Shown piece by piece: positions 47,626-58,183 of a stretch of 64,000 bases of DNA. How positions within the stretch are numbered: position 1 is the first letter of the stretch; each line of letters begins with the position of its first letter. The notes under the pieces were generated by a model. The model was not told where the DNA came from. It saw only the letters and a list, made by a program, of their open reading frames with translations, and searched no databases. The position numbers and the translations under genes are program-made. Origin of the DNA: Thalassotalea ponticola. Its GTDB lineage: Bacteria; Pseudomonadota; Gammaproteobacteria; Enterobacterales; Alteromonadaceae. Where the stretch lies: assembly GCF_041379045.1 (NCBI RefSeq), contig NZ_CP166871.1:1116001-1180000 (forward strand). The letters run 5' to 3'.

Positions 47626-49617
47626 TTAATCGAGTAATTCACGAGCCACTTTTACCGCATTTTCAACGGTAAAGCCGAACAGTTTAAACAGTTGGTCAGC
47701 TGGTGCTGACTCACCAAAGGTGGTCATGCCAATAACGCGCCCTTCGAGGCCTACATATTTATACCAAAAATCAGCGATGCCCGCTTCGATGGCGACTCGA
47801 GCGGTCACGTCTTTTGGCAATACACTGTTGCGGTATTCTTCGCTTTGAGCATCAAACGCATCAGTACATGGCATAGAAATAACGCGCACGTTTTTGTCGC
47901 TGAGTTGCTCTGCCGCCGCCATAGCCAATTCAACTTCCGAACCGGTGGCGATGAAAATGATATCTGGGTGCTGTTCACAGTCTTTTAATATGTATCCGCC
48001 GCGTGCGATATTACGCAACTGCTGAGCGTCGCGAGGCTGCTGGGCTAATCCCTGGCGGGTAAAGGTAAGTGTTGTCGGCCCTTCAGTGCGCTCAATGGCC
48101 ATTTTCCAAGCAACGGCAGATTCTACTGCATCACACGGACGCCAGTTATACAGATTTGGTGTCGCGCGCAATGATGCCAGTTGTTCGACAGGCTGATGTG
48201 TAGGTCCGTCTTCACCCAAACCGATAGAATCATGGGTATAGACAAAAATATTGCGTTGTTTCATTAGCGCTGCCATGCGCACCGCATTGCGAGCATATTC
48301 CATAAACATCAGGAAGGTTGCGCCATAAGGTACAAACCCACCGTGTAGGGCAATACCGTTCATAATTGCCGACATGCCAAACTCGCGCACACCGTAATAC
48401 AAGTAGTTACCTGATGCGTCATCAGCGCTAATGCCTTTGGCACCTGACCACAAGGTTAAATTTGAGCCGGCTAAGTCAGCAGAGCCACCCAAAAATTCTG
48501 GCAAGATAGGGCCGTATGCTTCTAAACAGTTTTGACTCGCCTTGCGCGTGGCAATGTTTTCTGGATTCGCTTGCAGCTGTTCAATGTATTGCTGAGTATG
48601 CTGTTGCCAGTTTTCGGGCAGTTTACCATTGTTGCGGCGTTCAAACTCTTTTGCCAATTCGGGGTGCTGCTGTGCGTATTCATTGAATAGGGCGAGCCAC
48701 TGTGATTCCTGTTGTTTGCCTTGTTCGTTTGCATTCCAGCTTTGACGGATATCTTCAGGGATGTCAAATGGGGCATGCGGCCAGTTTAAAAATTGACGCG
48801 CGGCGCTAATTTCATCATCGCCTAACGGTGCTCCGTGACAGTCGTGACTACCACTCTTGTTCGGTGAGCCATAACCGATAACTGTTTTGGTGCAAATCAG
48901 AGTTGGTTTTGAGGTCTGAGCTTTTGCTTCGTTGATAGCGGCTTCAATTTGTTCAGGGTTGTGACCATCAACGTCACGTACTACGTGCCAGCCATAGGCT
49001 TCAAAGCGCGCCGGTGTATCATCAGAAAACCAACCTTCAACATGACCGTCGATGGAAATGCCATTGTCGTCCCAAAATGCGATAAGTTTGCCTAATCCCA
49101 ACGTACCAGCAAGCGAACACGCTTCGTGTGAAATACCTTCCATTAAGCAACCGTCACCCATAAACACCCAAGTGTAATGGTCAACAATATCAAACTGTTC
49201 GCGGTTAAATTGAGCTGCTAAGGTCTTTTCAGCGATGGCAAAGCCAACCGCATTAGCAATCCCTTGACCAAGTGGTCCGGTAGTCGTTTCAACACCATCT
49301 GTATAACCGTACTCTGGATGACCAGGCGTTTTTGAGTGAAGCTGACGAAAGTTTTTTAAATCATCGATACTGACGTCGTAGCCAGTTAAGTGCAGCAACG
49401 AGTATATAAGCATAGAGCCGTGACCATTCGATAATACGAAGCGGTCGCGGTTGGCCCATTGTGGGTTGCTAGGGTTGTGCTTTAAATGGTCACACCATAA
49501 CACTTGGGCAATATCGGCCATACCCATTGGCGCGCCTGGGTGTCCTGACTTGGCTTTTTGCACTGCATCCATACTGAGTGCGCGAATGGCGTTTGCTTGT
49601 TGCTGACGAGTCGGCAT
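47626..49617 (-). CDS. tkt: Transketolase
   Basis: 663 residues from ATG 49617, exactly the length of E. coli TktA (GTGGAG upstream; in-frame starts at 49659 and 49638 lack an SD). ThDP-binding motif [13 protein letters not shown]...[17 protein letters not shown], and the central [23 protein letters not shown]. Moves two-carbon units between sugar phosphates in the pentose phosphate pathway. First gene of the tkt-epd-pgk-fba operon. Confidence 0.97.
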   Translation of the reverse strand: MPTRQQQANAIRALSMDAVQKAKSGHPGAPMGMADIAQVLWCDHLKHNPSNPQWANRDRFVLSNGHGSMLIYSLLHLTGYDVSIDDLKNFRQLHSKTPGHPEYGYTDGVETTTGPLGQGIANAVGFAIAEKTLAAQFNREQFDIVDHYTWVFMGDGCLMEGISHEACSLAGTLGLGKLIAFWDDNGISIDGHVEGWFSDDTPARFEAYGWHVVRDVDGHNPEQIEAAINEAKAQTSKPTLICTKTVIGYGSPNKSGSHDCHGAPLGDDEISAARQFLNWPHAPFDIPEDIRQSWNANEQGKQQESQWLALFNEYAQQHPELAKEFERRNNGKLPENWQQHTQQYIEQLQANPENIATRKASQNCLEAYGPILPEFLGGSADLAGSNLTLWSGAKGISADDASGNYLYYGVREFGMSAIMNGIALHGGFVPYGATFLMFMEYARNAVRMAALMKQRNIFVYTHDSIGLGEDGPTHQPVEQLASLRATPNLYNWRPCDAVESAVAWKMAIERTEGPTTLTFTRQGLAQQPRDAQQLRNIARGGYILKDCEQHPDIIFIATGSEVELAMAAAEQLSDKNVRVISMPCTDAFDAQSEEYRNSVLPKDVTARVAIEAGIADFWYKYVGLEGRVIGMTTFGESAPADQLFKLFGFTVENAVKVARELLD

Positions 49618-50064
49618 GTTTGGCTCCACTGAAATCATTGTTATTTTTAAAGCGCACATTTTCGCTTACTCAGCGGGTAGGATCAATGATAAATCAGTGG
49701 ATTTTGTAAATTGTTTTTGTTTACCCCAACAATTACAACGACTCATTTATATAAGCATGGGAAGATGAAACGTCAACTAAGCTCAGGTTTTCAATTGTTT
49801 AGTCACCAAAAATCAAGGTGAAAATCTCACTACTGTAGCGTTGTAGCAAATTCACAAAACGGTGTTTCTGCGGCTGAAAGTTTTTAAAATTACTTTTTTA
49901 ATGACGTTGAGATGTGGCTTTTATGGCGCTATTTCACGTGTGTGAGAGTTTTTTATCTAGGTTTAGTCTATTAAATAGCTCGATTTTAGTAGGTTTTGTT
50001 TTTTATTTTGAAAGTTTTTAGCTTGCTTTTACCGGCTGCTTTGAACCGTCAAACAGGCAACGAG
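49618..50064. other. Operon leader and spacer before the tRNA locus
   Basis: 447 bases upstream of tkt, AT-rich, no gene seen. The tkt promoter must be here but no clean -35/-10 pair stands out. Confidence 0.5.
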
Positions 50065-50111
50065 TGGCGTCCCTGAGACGATTTGAACGTCCGACCTAGT
50101 GCTTAGGAGGC
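50065..50111 (-). pseudogene. 3' half of a split tRNA-Arg(CCU) gene
   Basis: On the minus strand it reads from the anticodon loop (CTCCTAAG) through the variable loop and T arm to CAGGGACGCCA. The 5' half lies at 63186-63225. Joined at the 10-bp core, the halves give a perfect 77-nt cloverleaf: acceptor GTCCCTG/CAGGGAC, anticodon stem AGTGC/GCACT. Split by the integrative element. Confidence 0.9.
50102..50111. other. Left attachment core (attL)
   Basis: CTTAGGAGGC, identical to 63186-63195. Corresponds to the anticodon loop and 3' side of its stem. Confidence 0.8.
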
Positions 50112-50247
50112 GGATGTCAAGAATTTGCCGTTAAAAAAAAATGGTTATTTATCAGGAACTGAATTTTTTAAATTTAAATTCATAGCATGAATATAGCTTA
50201 TAATACAAAGAGTTATATAAGCATTGATAAATACTGTGTGATATTTG

Positions 50248-50324
50248 TGGCGTCCCGAGCAGGATTCGAACCTGCGGCTTTCAGCTTAGGAGGCTGACAC
50301 TCTATCCACCTGAGTTACCGGGAC
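50248..50324 (-). tRNA. tRNA-Arg(CCU), carried by the element
   Basis: 77 nt with encoded CCA. Acceptor GTCCCGG/TCGGGAC, D arm AACTCAGGTGGATAGAGTGT, anticodon stem-loop TCAGC-CTCCTAA-GCTGA (anticodon CCT, reads AGG), T arm GCAGG-TTCGAAT-CCTGC. Sequence clearly different from the split host gene, so it was brought in by the element and can replace it. Confidence 0.95.
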
Positions 50325-50391
50325 ATATCAATGTGTGAATTAGACTACAAAGTTCTCTTAATTTTTTCAATGAGTAAAGCTTGCTTCTAGC

Positions 50392-50743
50392 TCAGTCTTG
50401 TCTCAACTCAACTTTTTGCAAAAACTTGAGCATATGGTGTTCGGCTAATAACTCGACTAGAGAATTTTGCATATGTTGATAGACATCTTCGATATCTAAA
50501 CAATGAATCTTATGTAAATAATCTTTACCAGCATAAGCTTCAATTCTATCTCGATGCATTGGCTCCATCGTAAAAACAACGTCAGCCCAATTTAGAAGTT
50601 CTATAGTACATAGCTGAGTTCCATGTTTTTCACAGTACTTAGCACTTAAACCAGCAGACTTGAATTTATGTTCAGTCTTTAAACTCTTAAAAAAGTCTTC
50701 GGCCGTTTTAGAACGGTGCAAATTTGAAGTACATAAAAAAAGG
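50392..50743 (-). pseudogene. Low-molecular-weight protein tyrosine phosphatase-like gene, 5' end severed by IS21
   Basis: The frame is HLFLCTSNLHRSKTAEDFFK..., with the phosphatase P-loop CX5RS (CTSNLHRS) and WADVVFTMEPMHRDRIEAY. It is open to within two codons of the IS21 end, where a stop follows. The bases on the far side of the IS (53217-53221, minus: ATGTT) fit exactly. ATGTT joined to CCTTTTTTTA gives MFLFL followed by CTSNL, in frame. So only the first 5 bases of the gene were separated. The nearest downstream ATG lies past the P-loop Cys, so activity is probably lost. It would have been about 120 residues. Confidence 0.8.
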
Positions 50744-50849
50744 TGTTAATTTGCATCGAAAATTGATCCACTTCAACCCCTAATTTGCATCCAAAACTGA
50801 TCCACTTCTTTAATTAACTCTCGCACTCCTTCGCGGGAGAAAATTTGGA

Positions 50850-52376
50850 GTGATAGATGTGTCATTATTAAGCGTTTTAAGACGTTGGCATTTCAAAGAT
50901 GGAAAGTCACAACGGCAAATAGCCAGAGAAACGGGTTTATCTCGAAATACCGTTAAGAAATACCTTGAACAAGACTGTGTTGAGCCAAACTACCCGAAAC
51001 GAGAGACGGTAAGTAAGCTGGATGAATACAAGGATATTCTTAGCAAATGGTTAGACAAAGATTCTAAGCGCCGAAGAAAAGAGCGCCGAACCGCTAAGCG
51101 ATTACACAAAGAACTTGTTGAACTGGGCTTTACTGGCTCATACGACCGAGTTTGTGCCTTTGTAAGGCAATGGCGTGAAGAGAAAAAGATAGCCGCGCAT
51201 GGCTTGAATAAGAAGGTCTTTGTGCCTCTCGAATTTGCACCAGGTGAAGCGTTTCAATTTGATTGGGGCGAGAACTATGCTTATGTTGGCCACCGCAAAA
51301 TCAAACTGCAAGTTGCTCATTTCAAGCTAAGCCATGCCAAGGCTTTCTTCTTGAGAGCTTACCTTACTCAAACCCATGAAATGCTATTTGATGCGCACCA
51401 ACAAGCCTTTCGGGTGTTTGGTGGTGTTGCTGAGCGTGGTATATACGACAACATGAAAACCGCTGTCGATAAAGTTGGCAAAGGCAAAAAACGAGATGTT
51501 AATCGCCGCTTTCAAGCCATGGCAGGCCATTATTTGTTTGAAGCTGAGTTCTGTAACCCAGCCGCAGGCTGGGAGAAAGGACAAGTTGAAAAGAACGTTC
51601 GTGATGCCAGAGGCAGTATTTGGCCTGATGCACCAAGGTGCAAAACTCTAGATGAGTTAAACCTATGGCTAGAGCAAAAATGCCAAGCCCAATGGCAAGA
51701 AATTATGCACCCTAGTTATGATGATCGGACTGTTGAACAAGTGTGGTTAGAAGAGAAGAAACACTTGATGAAAGTGATTTCTCCATTCGATGGTTTCATC
51801 GAACACACGAAAAAGGTTTCTTCAACATGCCTCGTTAACTTCGAACGTAACAGGTACAGCGTACCTGCTAGCTTTGCAAACCGTTTCGTGAGTGTTCGAA
51901 CCTACCCTGACCGCCTTGAATTCATTGCTGAAGAGCACAAGGTTGCGGCGCATAAGCGCCAGTTTAACCGTGACCACGGCCAACATGGCGTAGTTGTTTA
52001 TGACTGGCACCACTATCTGTTAGTGGCTCAGCGAAAGCCTGGTGCATTGCGTAACGGTGCACCATTCAAAGAGCAACCTGAATGCTTCAAACACTTACAA
52101 AGCATCTTGCTTAAACGTGAAGGCGGAGACCGTGAAATGGTTGATATCTTGTCGCTTGTACTGCATCACGATGAAAAGCTTGTGGAGAAAGCCGTCGAGC
52201 TAAGTTTGAACGTGGGGCTTACCTCAAAGCAGCATGTTATCAATTGTTTAAATCGTTTGATGGATAAACCAGAGCCTAAACCATTGCCTGTTAAAACAGC
52301 CCTCAAGCTTAGAGAAGAACCAACAACCGATACCAGTGTTTATGAACAACTAAGAGGGCGAAAGCATGCACATTGA
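50850..52376 (+). CDS. istA: IS21 transposase IstA
   Basis: 508 residues from GTG. N-terminal HTH ([20 protein letters not shown]), DDE core: [30 protein letters not shown], and C-terminal domain. Cuts and joins IS ends. Confidence 0.95.
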   Translation: MIDVSLLSVLRRWHFKDGKSQRQIARETGLSRNTVKKYLEQDCVEPNYPKRETVSKLDEYKDILSKWLDKDSKRRRKERRTAKRLHKELVELGFTGSYDRVCAFVRQWREEKKIAAHGLNKKVFVPLEFAPGEAFQFDWGENYAYVGHRKIKLQVAHFKLSHAKAFFLRAYLTQTHEMLFDAHQQAFRVFGGVAERGIYDNMKTAVDKVGKGKKRDVNRRFQAMAGHYLFEAEFCNPAAGWEKGQVEKNVRDARGSIWPDAPRCKTLDELNLWLEQKCQAQWQEIMHPSYDDRTVEQVWLEEKKHLMKVISPFDGFIEHTKKVSSTCLVNFERNRYSVPASFANRFVSVRTYPDRLEFIAEEHKVAAHKRQFNRDHGQHGVVVYDWHHYLLVAQRKPGALRNGAPFKEQPECFKHLQSILLKREGGDREMVDILSLVLHHDEKLVEKAVELSLNVGLTSKQHVINCLNRLMDKPEPKPLPVKTALKLREEPTTDTSVYEQLRGRKHAH

Positions 52377-53121
52377 AGCTCTGTTAAACACGTTAAAAAC
52401 CTTAAAGTTGCATGGAATCAAAAGCAGCGTAAATGATTTGGCCGTACAAAACTCTCCTGCGTTTACCCAAGCCATTCCGATACTGGAAACCCTGCTTAAA
52501 GCAGAAGTTGCCGACCGTGAAGTACGCTCTATTGCGTATCAAATGAAGGTTGCCAAGTTTCCTGCCTATCGAGACTTATATGGCTTTGACTTCAATGAAA
52601 GCAGTGTTGATGAAGATCTAATTAAAGGGCTTCATCGCTGTGAATTCATTGAAGATAGCCAAAACATTGTCTTCGTTGGTGGTCCAGGTACAGGTAAAAC
52701 ACACTTAGCCACAGCCATTGCTGTTCAAGCTATCCAACATCATCACTTAAGAGTTCGTTTCTTTTCAACCGTTGAGTTAATAAACGAACTTGAGAAAGAA
52801 AAGCTTGATGGCAAATCCGGTCGACTTGCTAACCGATTAATGAGTGTAGATCTTGTTATCCTTGATGAGCTTGGCTATGTGCCATTCAGCCAAAATGGTG
52901 GTGCGTTACTATTTCATTTGCTCAGCAAGCTCTATGAAAAAACAAGCATAGCAATAACAACTAACCTCAATTTCACAGAATGGTCAAAGGTATTTGGTGA
53001 TGCAAAAATGACAACCGCATTACTAGATAGGCTCACTCACCATTGTCATATCATTGAAACCGGTAATGAAAGCTACCGCTTCAAAGAATCATCTGCGGCA
53101 AAAAAACTGAAGGAGAAATAA
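52366..53121 (+). CDS. istB: IS21 helper ATPase IstB
   Basis: 251 residues. Walker [12 protein letters not shown], Walker [11 protein letters not shown], and sensor [11 protein letters not shown]+ ATPase that selects the target and activates IstA. Overlaps istA by 11 bases. Confidence 0.95.
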   Translation: MHIEALLNTLKTLKLHGIKSSVNDLAVQNSPAFTQAIPILETLLKAEVADREVRSIAYQMKVAKFPAYRDLYGFDFNESSVDEDLIKGLHRCEFIEDSQNIVFVGGPGTGKTHLATAIAVQAIQHHHLRVRFFSTVELINELEKEKLDGKSGRLANRLMSVDLVILDELGYVPFSQNGGALLFHLLSKLYEKTSIAITTNLNFTEWSKVFGDAKMTTALLDRLTHHCHIIETGNESYRFKESSAAKKLKEK

Positions 53122-53341
53122 CTGGTAATAAATTGTTAAAAATGGTCATAATAGACCTAATTAGGCGGATCATTTTTCAATGCAAATAGTGGATCAGTTT
53201 TAAATGCAAATTAACAAACATAATTGCTATGCAACAGAACTTTGTATAATCTGGCTGCATCCCGCAATAGCCAAATATCGGGTTAGGTGCTTACATATTG
53301 TGATAGGGTCAATTTACTAATAAGTAGGAGTTGGAATCAAC

Positions 53342-53425
53342 ATGAACAATTCAGTAGTTGGTGGAGTAATCGTTGTAATTATCGTTGTGGTCATTGCTGT
53401 CTTAGCTTCAAAGCGCAAAAAATAA
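53342..53425 (+). CDS. 27-residue single-pass membrane peptide
   Basis: ATG 53342 encodes MNNSVVGGVIVVIIVVVIAV and ends SKRKK; one continuous membrane helix with a basic tail. TATAAT at 53245-53250 and AGGAG about 12 bases before the start. Resembles small membrane proteins, including type I toxin-like peptides, but no antitoxin RNA is recognised. Function open. Confidence 0.45.
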   Translation: MNNSVVGGVIVVIIVVVIAVLASKRKK

Positions 53426-53595
53426 AAGACTACAATTAGGTGGAGCAGTTATCATATTCCGCTTGAAATTTAGTCCTATTGTACGTATTTTTTTTTGCCC
53501 CTTATTTTTTTATGGGAAATGGTTTCTCTTGGGTGATATGATACTCAATTGATAGACGATAGGTATCCCTTTTTAAAGGCGTATAGATAAGACTT

Positions 53596-54199
53596 TTAAG
53601 TTTTTAATGCTATTGAAATCCCCACTGATAACATAACTAAGCTAGCAATTTTGTTTATCGTAATAACGTGACTAGAGTTATTTAGTTTTGAACCTGCAAC
53701 GCTAGCAAAATAGGAAAATCCAAGATTTACGGTACCAAAAGCTATCGTCGAACAGAGCATTATTTTTAACATATCTATCAGATTAGTATCTTTTAGCTCC
53801 ACGAAAGCTGGGAATAATGCAACATAAAACAATATGGCTTTGGGGTTACTAATAGTTAACATAAATCCTGACATGATATCGGACAATTGATTTTTGTCGT
53901 TTATTTTGTAAAGTGTTACTTGAAAACCAAAGAGATATGCCGAACCAAATCAAATATATTGAACACAAATATTGTATATAAATAAATGTAGTGCCCATAG
54001 TCTCAGCAACGATTGCCAAGCCTGAGATAGCAAATAAAATAAAAATATAATCGGCAATTATTACGCCAATAGTCAGATACAACCCACGTTTAAAACCTCC
54101 AGTTAGGGATGCTGAAGTTATAGTTATAACTGCTGGACCCGGTACTAAAGCGACTACTATCATAGCTAGAAATAGTCCTAGAAAGCTTTCAAGAGACAA
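53596..54199 (-). pseudogene. LysE/RhtB-type amino-acid exporter, frameshifted
   Basis: Two overlapping minus frames together make one LysE/RhtB protein. The N-terminal part (MSLESFLGLFLAMIVVALVPGPAVITIT) is 53849-54199, and the C-terminal part (SDIMSGFMLTISNPKAILFYVALFPAF) is 53596-53886. The match passes from one frame to the other near 53885-53945, beside an AAATCAAATATATTG stretch. One single-base indel would explain it. Likely inactive, unless the base is a sequencing error. Confidence 0.78.
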
Positions 54200-54577
54200 T
54201 GTTTAACACCCTTTTACTTTTAGCTGTTACTTAAAGTGCCAGACAAACATCTAATATACGAGATATCTAACATTACTTTCACTCCATAGATCAGCCACAG
54301 ATACTTACTAATTAACTAATACATTGCAAGAAATTAAATCTACATAGGAAATTTATTGAATTGGTGAATAAATTTGAATCCCAGCGCCCTGGTTATCTAA
54401 GACATAGAAAAATAATATATTGACACCGTTTTTGTACAGCGTTAGTATTAAATCTATCGGCTTATAGAGACGCCGTTACCGCTACAAGATGAATTCACTC
54501 TATTAGAAACTTCTGTAAGAATGATTGTAACTTTTTAGTTTGGCTTTTGCGGTGCCATTATGCTTTAAGGTTCAATT
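54200..54577. other. Intergenic stretch, 378 bp
   Basis: AT-rich; no gene seen. Upstream region of both the LysE remnant and the MATE gene, so divergent promoters would lie here. Confidence 0.5.
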
Positions 54578-55960
54578 ATGTCTCAAAAACAGCTGCCTAG
54601 CGCTAGCAATCTCGAACAACTCAGCAATACACCTCTAAATAAATTAATTATTAAGTTTACAATTCCGTTAGCACTAGGAATGATGCTAAATGGACTTTAT
54701 AACGTTGTAGACGCTTTTTTCGTTTCGAGATTCATTGGTACAGAAGCATTATCGTCAGTTTCTTTGGCTTTCCCCGTTCAAATGTTCTTGATCGCTACTG
54801 CTGCCGCGATTAGCAACGGAACGAGCGTAATCTTTAGCCGTAGTTTGGGAGCAGATAGATTGGCCGAGGCATTAAAGATTGAAAGAGTTGGTTTGCTTTT
54901 AGCTATTGCGGTGTCATTGATAATAACTTTGTTAAGCATCTCATTTATTAATCAAATCACCTCCGCACTTAACGTTCCAACCAATCTCATTAATTCAACC
55001 TGGGAATATTTACTTCCCATCATATGCTGTTGCTTGTTTACTTTTTTACTCTCTTTCTACTCGGATTTACTCAGGGCTGAGGGGGCCATGGGTCAATTGT
55101 TTATAGTTATTCTTTGGGGAGCGCTTCTAAATATTGTATTAGATGTAATTTTTATAGTCATATTTGATGGCGGACTAAAAGGAGCAGCAGCAGCAACATT
55201 ACTAAGTCAGTTTAGCGCAATTATCATTGCAATAAAGCTTAGGAAGCAATCCAAAGTAAAATCGAAACTAAACTTAAGCCTAAATGACCTGTTTTTTATG
55301 ACAGCAAAAATTATCTCAACTGGAACTCCGATATTTTTTCAATTCTTTGGTTCCGTAATGGTTATTGGCTTTATTAACTCTATTTTGGGTTTATGTGGTG
55401 ATCCCCCTTTGCTTGCTGCGTATGGAATTGTAAATAGAATAAACATCTTTCTGATATTCCCTCTAATTGCATTAGCTCATGCAACTCAAACGATCGTAAG
55501 CTTTAATTACGGAGCAGGCTCGGCACAGAGAGTTAAAAGTGCTTTTTTATGGGCTTCAAAAGCTAGCTTTGTTTATTTACTTCTGCTTCAGGTGATTCTC
55601 ATAGGATTTACTCGTAATGTAGTAGAAATATTTACCAATCACGAAGCGGTCATTCTTCATGCAATATCTATCATAGAAGTTATGTATATAACTTTACCGT
55701 TAGCCGGAGTTACAGTTATCACTGTCGCATATTTACAAGGCGTTGGGCGACCACTAAAAGCTTTAATTCTATCCTTGAGTAAAGTTTATTTGCTTTTAAT
55801 GCCTTTACTAATGCTCACTTGGTGGTTACTAGACTTTAAGTTCATTTGGTATTCATTCCCAATTGCAGAGATGATGAGTTTACTATTATGCATAACGTTA
55901 TTTTTTAAAACTAATAAAAGCTTAAGAAGATATGATGAACAAAGCGCTGTCAGAGCTTAA
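54578..55960 (+). CDS. MATE-family multidrug efflux transporter
   Basis: 460 residues, 12 membrane segments. GMMLNGLYNVVDAFFVSRFIG is the conserved first helix of the bacterial MATE branch, and a second matching half begins GTPIFFQFFGSVMVIGFINS. It exports drugs or cationic toxins using Na+ or H+. Substrate not readable. Last codons overlap the following gene by 29 bases. Cargo of the element, next to two beta-lactamase-fold genes. Confidence 0.88.
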   Translation: MSQKQLPSASNLEQLSNTPLNKLIIKFTIPLALGMMLNGLYNVVDAFFVSRFIGTEALSSVSLAFPVQMFLIATAAAISNGTSVIFSRSLGADRLAEALKIERVGLLLAIAVSLIITLLSISFINQITSALNVPTNLINSTWEYLLPIICCCLFTFLLSFYSDLLRAEGAMGQLFIVILWGALLNIVLDVIFIVIFDGGLKGAAAATLLSQFSAIIIAIKLRKQSKVKSKLNLSLNDLFFMTAKIISTGTPIFFQFFGSVMVIGFINSILGLCGDPPLLAAYGIVNRINIFLIFPLIALAHATQTIVSFNYGAGSAQRVKSAFLWASKASFVYLLLLQVILIGFTRNVVEIFTNHEAVILHAISIIEVMYITLPLAGVTVITVAYLQGVGRPLKALILSLSKVYLLLMPLLMLTWWLLDFKFIWYSFPIAEMMSLLLCITLFFKTNKSLRRYDEQSAVRA

Positions 55961-56438
55961 AATTAAAGCTAAACGTCTACTCAAAATGATCAAGGCTGGT
56001 GATGAGCATGCTAATCAGAGAGTTAAAAAAACAAATCCCAATCTAAGTAAAGACACTACTGAAATAAAGCTAAATCATTGTCAACATACAATTGCTAGAG
56101 AGCTGGGATTTCCAGATTGGTATAGCTTACAAAGTTTGTTGACAGGCCGCTCAGATAAAGTTGGTTATGGAAGCTTATTTTATACAAGAAATCAGACGGC
56201 CAGTTTAAATAAGTGGTTCACAAACTATGACGAGGCAAAAGAGTTTCTAGATTCAAATCAATTACTTTATCCGTACAAAAACCAATTTGTTGTTGTTGAA
56301 AAAAGTACTTTTGAATCCGTATTAGGACTACCCAAGGGATTGATATCCAAGGTTGAAGGGAACTTGGTAGCTTCCTATCCCAGTAAAGAGTGGGACGAGA
56401 TAGCTTACTTTTGTGTCTTCGGCCACTTCCCTATATAG
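55932..56438 (+). CDS. Hypothetical protein, overlapping the MATE gene
   Basis: 168 residues. N-terminus LSELKIKAKRLLKMIKAGDE and CQHTIARELGFPDWYSLQSLL follow the pattern of short helical regions before glyoxalase-like or ankyrin-like proteins. The rest (FYTRNQTASLNKWFTNYDEAKEFLDSNQLL) is not recognised. Overlap of 29 bases with the MATE gene suggests co-expression. Confidence 0.55.
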   Translation: MMNKALSELKIKAKRLLKMIKAGDEHANQRVKKTNPNLSKDTTEIKLNHCQHTIARELGFPDWYSLQSLLTGRSDKVGYGSLFYTRNQTASLNKWFTNYDEAKEFLDSNQLLYPYKNQFVVVEKSTFESVLGLPKGLISKVEGNLVASYPSKEWDEIAYFCVFGHFPI

Positions 56439-56537
56439 AGCTCTAATGCATAGTTTATTAACTAAGTTTTTTATCTCTTAATATTTGATCTAAATATGAG
56501 AGAGTTACAAATACACCAAACAACAAAAGAGAGTAAA

Positions 56538-58073
56538 ATGTCGTCAAATCAGGTTTTCAAACATAAATCCATCTTTAAAAAAGAACTTTTTATTATTTGC
56601 CTGTTGGCCTTTTTTTCCAAAAATTTATTAAGTTCCGAATTAGGCTCTACTACAAAGGAAAACGACGAAAGTTGTTATGAGGATACTTCTATATCTGCAT
56701 TTGAAGGGCAAAGGTCAGTTCTGGACAACTTGATACCTAAAGTTGTTTTCCTAAATTCACCAGACGAAGGGCGTTCAATAACGCAACGAATGCAAGAATT
56801 GAAAGTAAGTGGAATTTCTATTGCCTTAATCAAAAATCATAAAATTGATTGGAGTTCAGCTCTTGGAAAGATAAGCTACGACTCGGAAGACAAAGTAACC
56901 TGCACTACATTATTTCAAGCCGCTTCATTGTCAAAGCCTATTACAATGATGGGTGTCCTAAACATGAAAGAGAAAGGCGTAGTATCCCTAGATCAGAATA
57001 TTAGTGAATACTTAAAAAGTTATAGCTTGCCTGAAGGAAAGCAATCGGCAGAGAAGCCTGTTACATTTCGGAATTTGTTAAATCATACCTCAGGAATCAC
57101 TTCTGGGGGATATGTAGGTTATTCACAAGGTGAGCCTGTTCCTTCGGATATTGAAATATTAAAAGGTGTGAGCCCGTCTAACACTCCAAAAATAAGCGTA
57201 GAATCGACTCCTGGAAGCAAACTTTCTTATTCGGGAGGTGCCTACACTCTTGTGGAGGTCGCTCTTCAAGACATTTTTGGTAAATCTTTTAATAGCGTTA
57301 TGTCAGATTGGAGCCTTTCACCTTTAAAAATGAACTTATCTAGTTTTTCTCAACCGCTTTTAAAATCAGAATATAAGCATGTTGCACTAGGTCATGATGT
57401 TGATGGGAATGTACTCAAGGGTGGTTGGAATAATTACCCAACACAAGCTGCGGCAGGGTTATGGTCAACAGCTTCAGATTTAGCAAAATTCCTTATAGAA
57501 ATAAGTAGAGGTTATAATGGAGTTGGCGGAGTTTATTCTAAAGGCGTAATTAAAGAGCTACTAAAAGACAAGATCGATGGTCATTATTTTGGTTTTGTTG
57601 CTTTGGGTGATAATGAGGAATTGGCTCTTGCACACTACGGAGGAAACGCTGGCTATAGAACGGCTATGGTCATTCATTTAGCAACGGGAAATGGGGCCGT
57701 TATATTAACGAATTCAGATAATGGTTCGGTAATACTTGGAGAGACGCTTAGGGCGATTTCTAAACATTACAATTGGCCATATTATAAATCCAAAACATTC
57801 ACTAAGGCGGAAACAAATATTGCAGAGCTTAAGTTGCTTGCCGGTACGTATGCATTTTCAGAACAAGGTTGGCAGGTCGATGTTGAATATGACAAGAGTA
57901 AAAGCGATATTGCCATTGTTTTTCCCAATAATGAGCGCTACCGTTTAATCCCCACAAAAAAGGCCCCTGGGCACTATGTTCACAGGGAAACTGGTGTAGA
58001 AGCACATTTTAGTTATGGTGATAGTGGCACTACAAAAATAACCCTTTACGGTGAAGAGGGTTCAAAAATCTAA
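56538..58073 (+). CDS. Serine beta-lactamase-like hydrolase (CubicO/class C fold)
   Basis: 511 residues from ATG 56538 (AGAGAG upstream); a 14-residue longer start at 56496 lacks an SD. Signal-anchor-like segment LFIICLLAFFSKNLLSS. SxxK motif in AASLSKP (Ser130, Lys133), YSG at the YxN position and HYGG near the C-terminal third, so a penicillin-binding/beta-lactamase fold. The YxN third residue is Gly, which is common in esterases and peptidases of this superfamily rather than true AmpC. About 120 further C-terminal residues form the lipocalin-like domain often seen there. True beta-lactamase activity is uncertain. Confidence 0.8.
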   Translation: MSSNQVFKHKSIFKKELFIICLLAFFSKNLLSSELGSTTKENDESCYEDTSISAFEGQRSVLDNLIPKVVFLNSPDEGRSITQRMQELKVSGISIALIKNHKIDWSSALGKISYDSEDKVTCTTLFQAASLSKPITMMGVLNMKEKGVVSLDQNISEYLKSYSLPEGKQSAEKPVTFRNLLNHTSGITSGGYVGYSQGEPVPSDIEILKGVSPSNTPKISVESTPGSKLSYSGGAYTLVEVALQDIFGKSFNSVMSDWSLSPLKMNLSSFSQPLLKSEYKHVALGHDVDGNVLKGGWNNYPTQAAAGLWSTASDLAKFLIEISRGYNGVGGVYSKGVIKELLKDKIDGHYFGFVALGDNEELALAHYGGNAGYRTAMVIHLATGNGAVILTNSDNGSVILGETLRAISKHYNWPYYKSKTFTKAETNIAELKLLAGTYAFSEQGWQVDVEYDKSKSDIAIVFPNNERYRLIPTKKAPGHYVHRETGVEAHFSYGDSGTTKITLYGEEGSKI

Positions 58074-58183
58074 TGGTAATTAGGGGTGATGTCATAAGAA
58101 TTAGAGCGGACTACTCCAAACAAGTTAGCACGATGAAATGTATGGCAGAAAAACTGTATATAGCTGCTGTGACAGTTTGAGAT

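Larger units (their letters stand above)
50744..53216 (+). mobile_element. IS21-family insertion sequence, 2473 bp
   Basis: Ends with inverted TGTTAATTTGCAT on both sides. The left end has two direct repeats beginning AATTTGCATC (50748 and 50783) and the right end has similar multiple repeats, typical of IS21. Carries istA and istB overlapping by 11 bases. No clear target duplication beside the ends. Confidence 0.93.

Noticed and set aside
53260..53295. attC-like site (CCCG...CGGGTTAGGT)
   Set aside because: Only one GTTRRRY-like box; the matching RYYYAAC partner and folding stem are missing, and no integron integrase is present.
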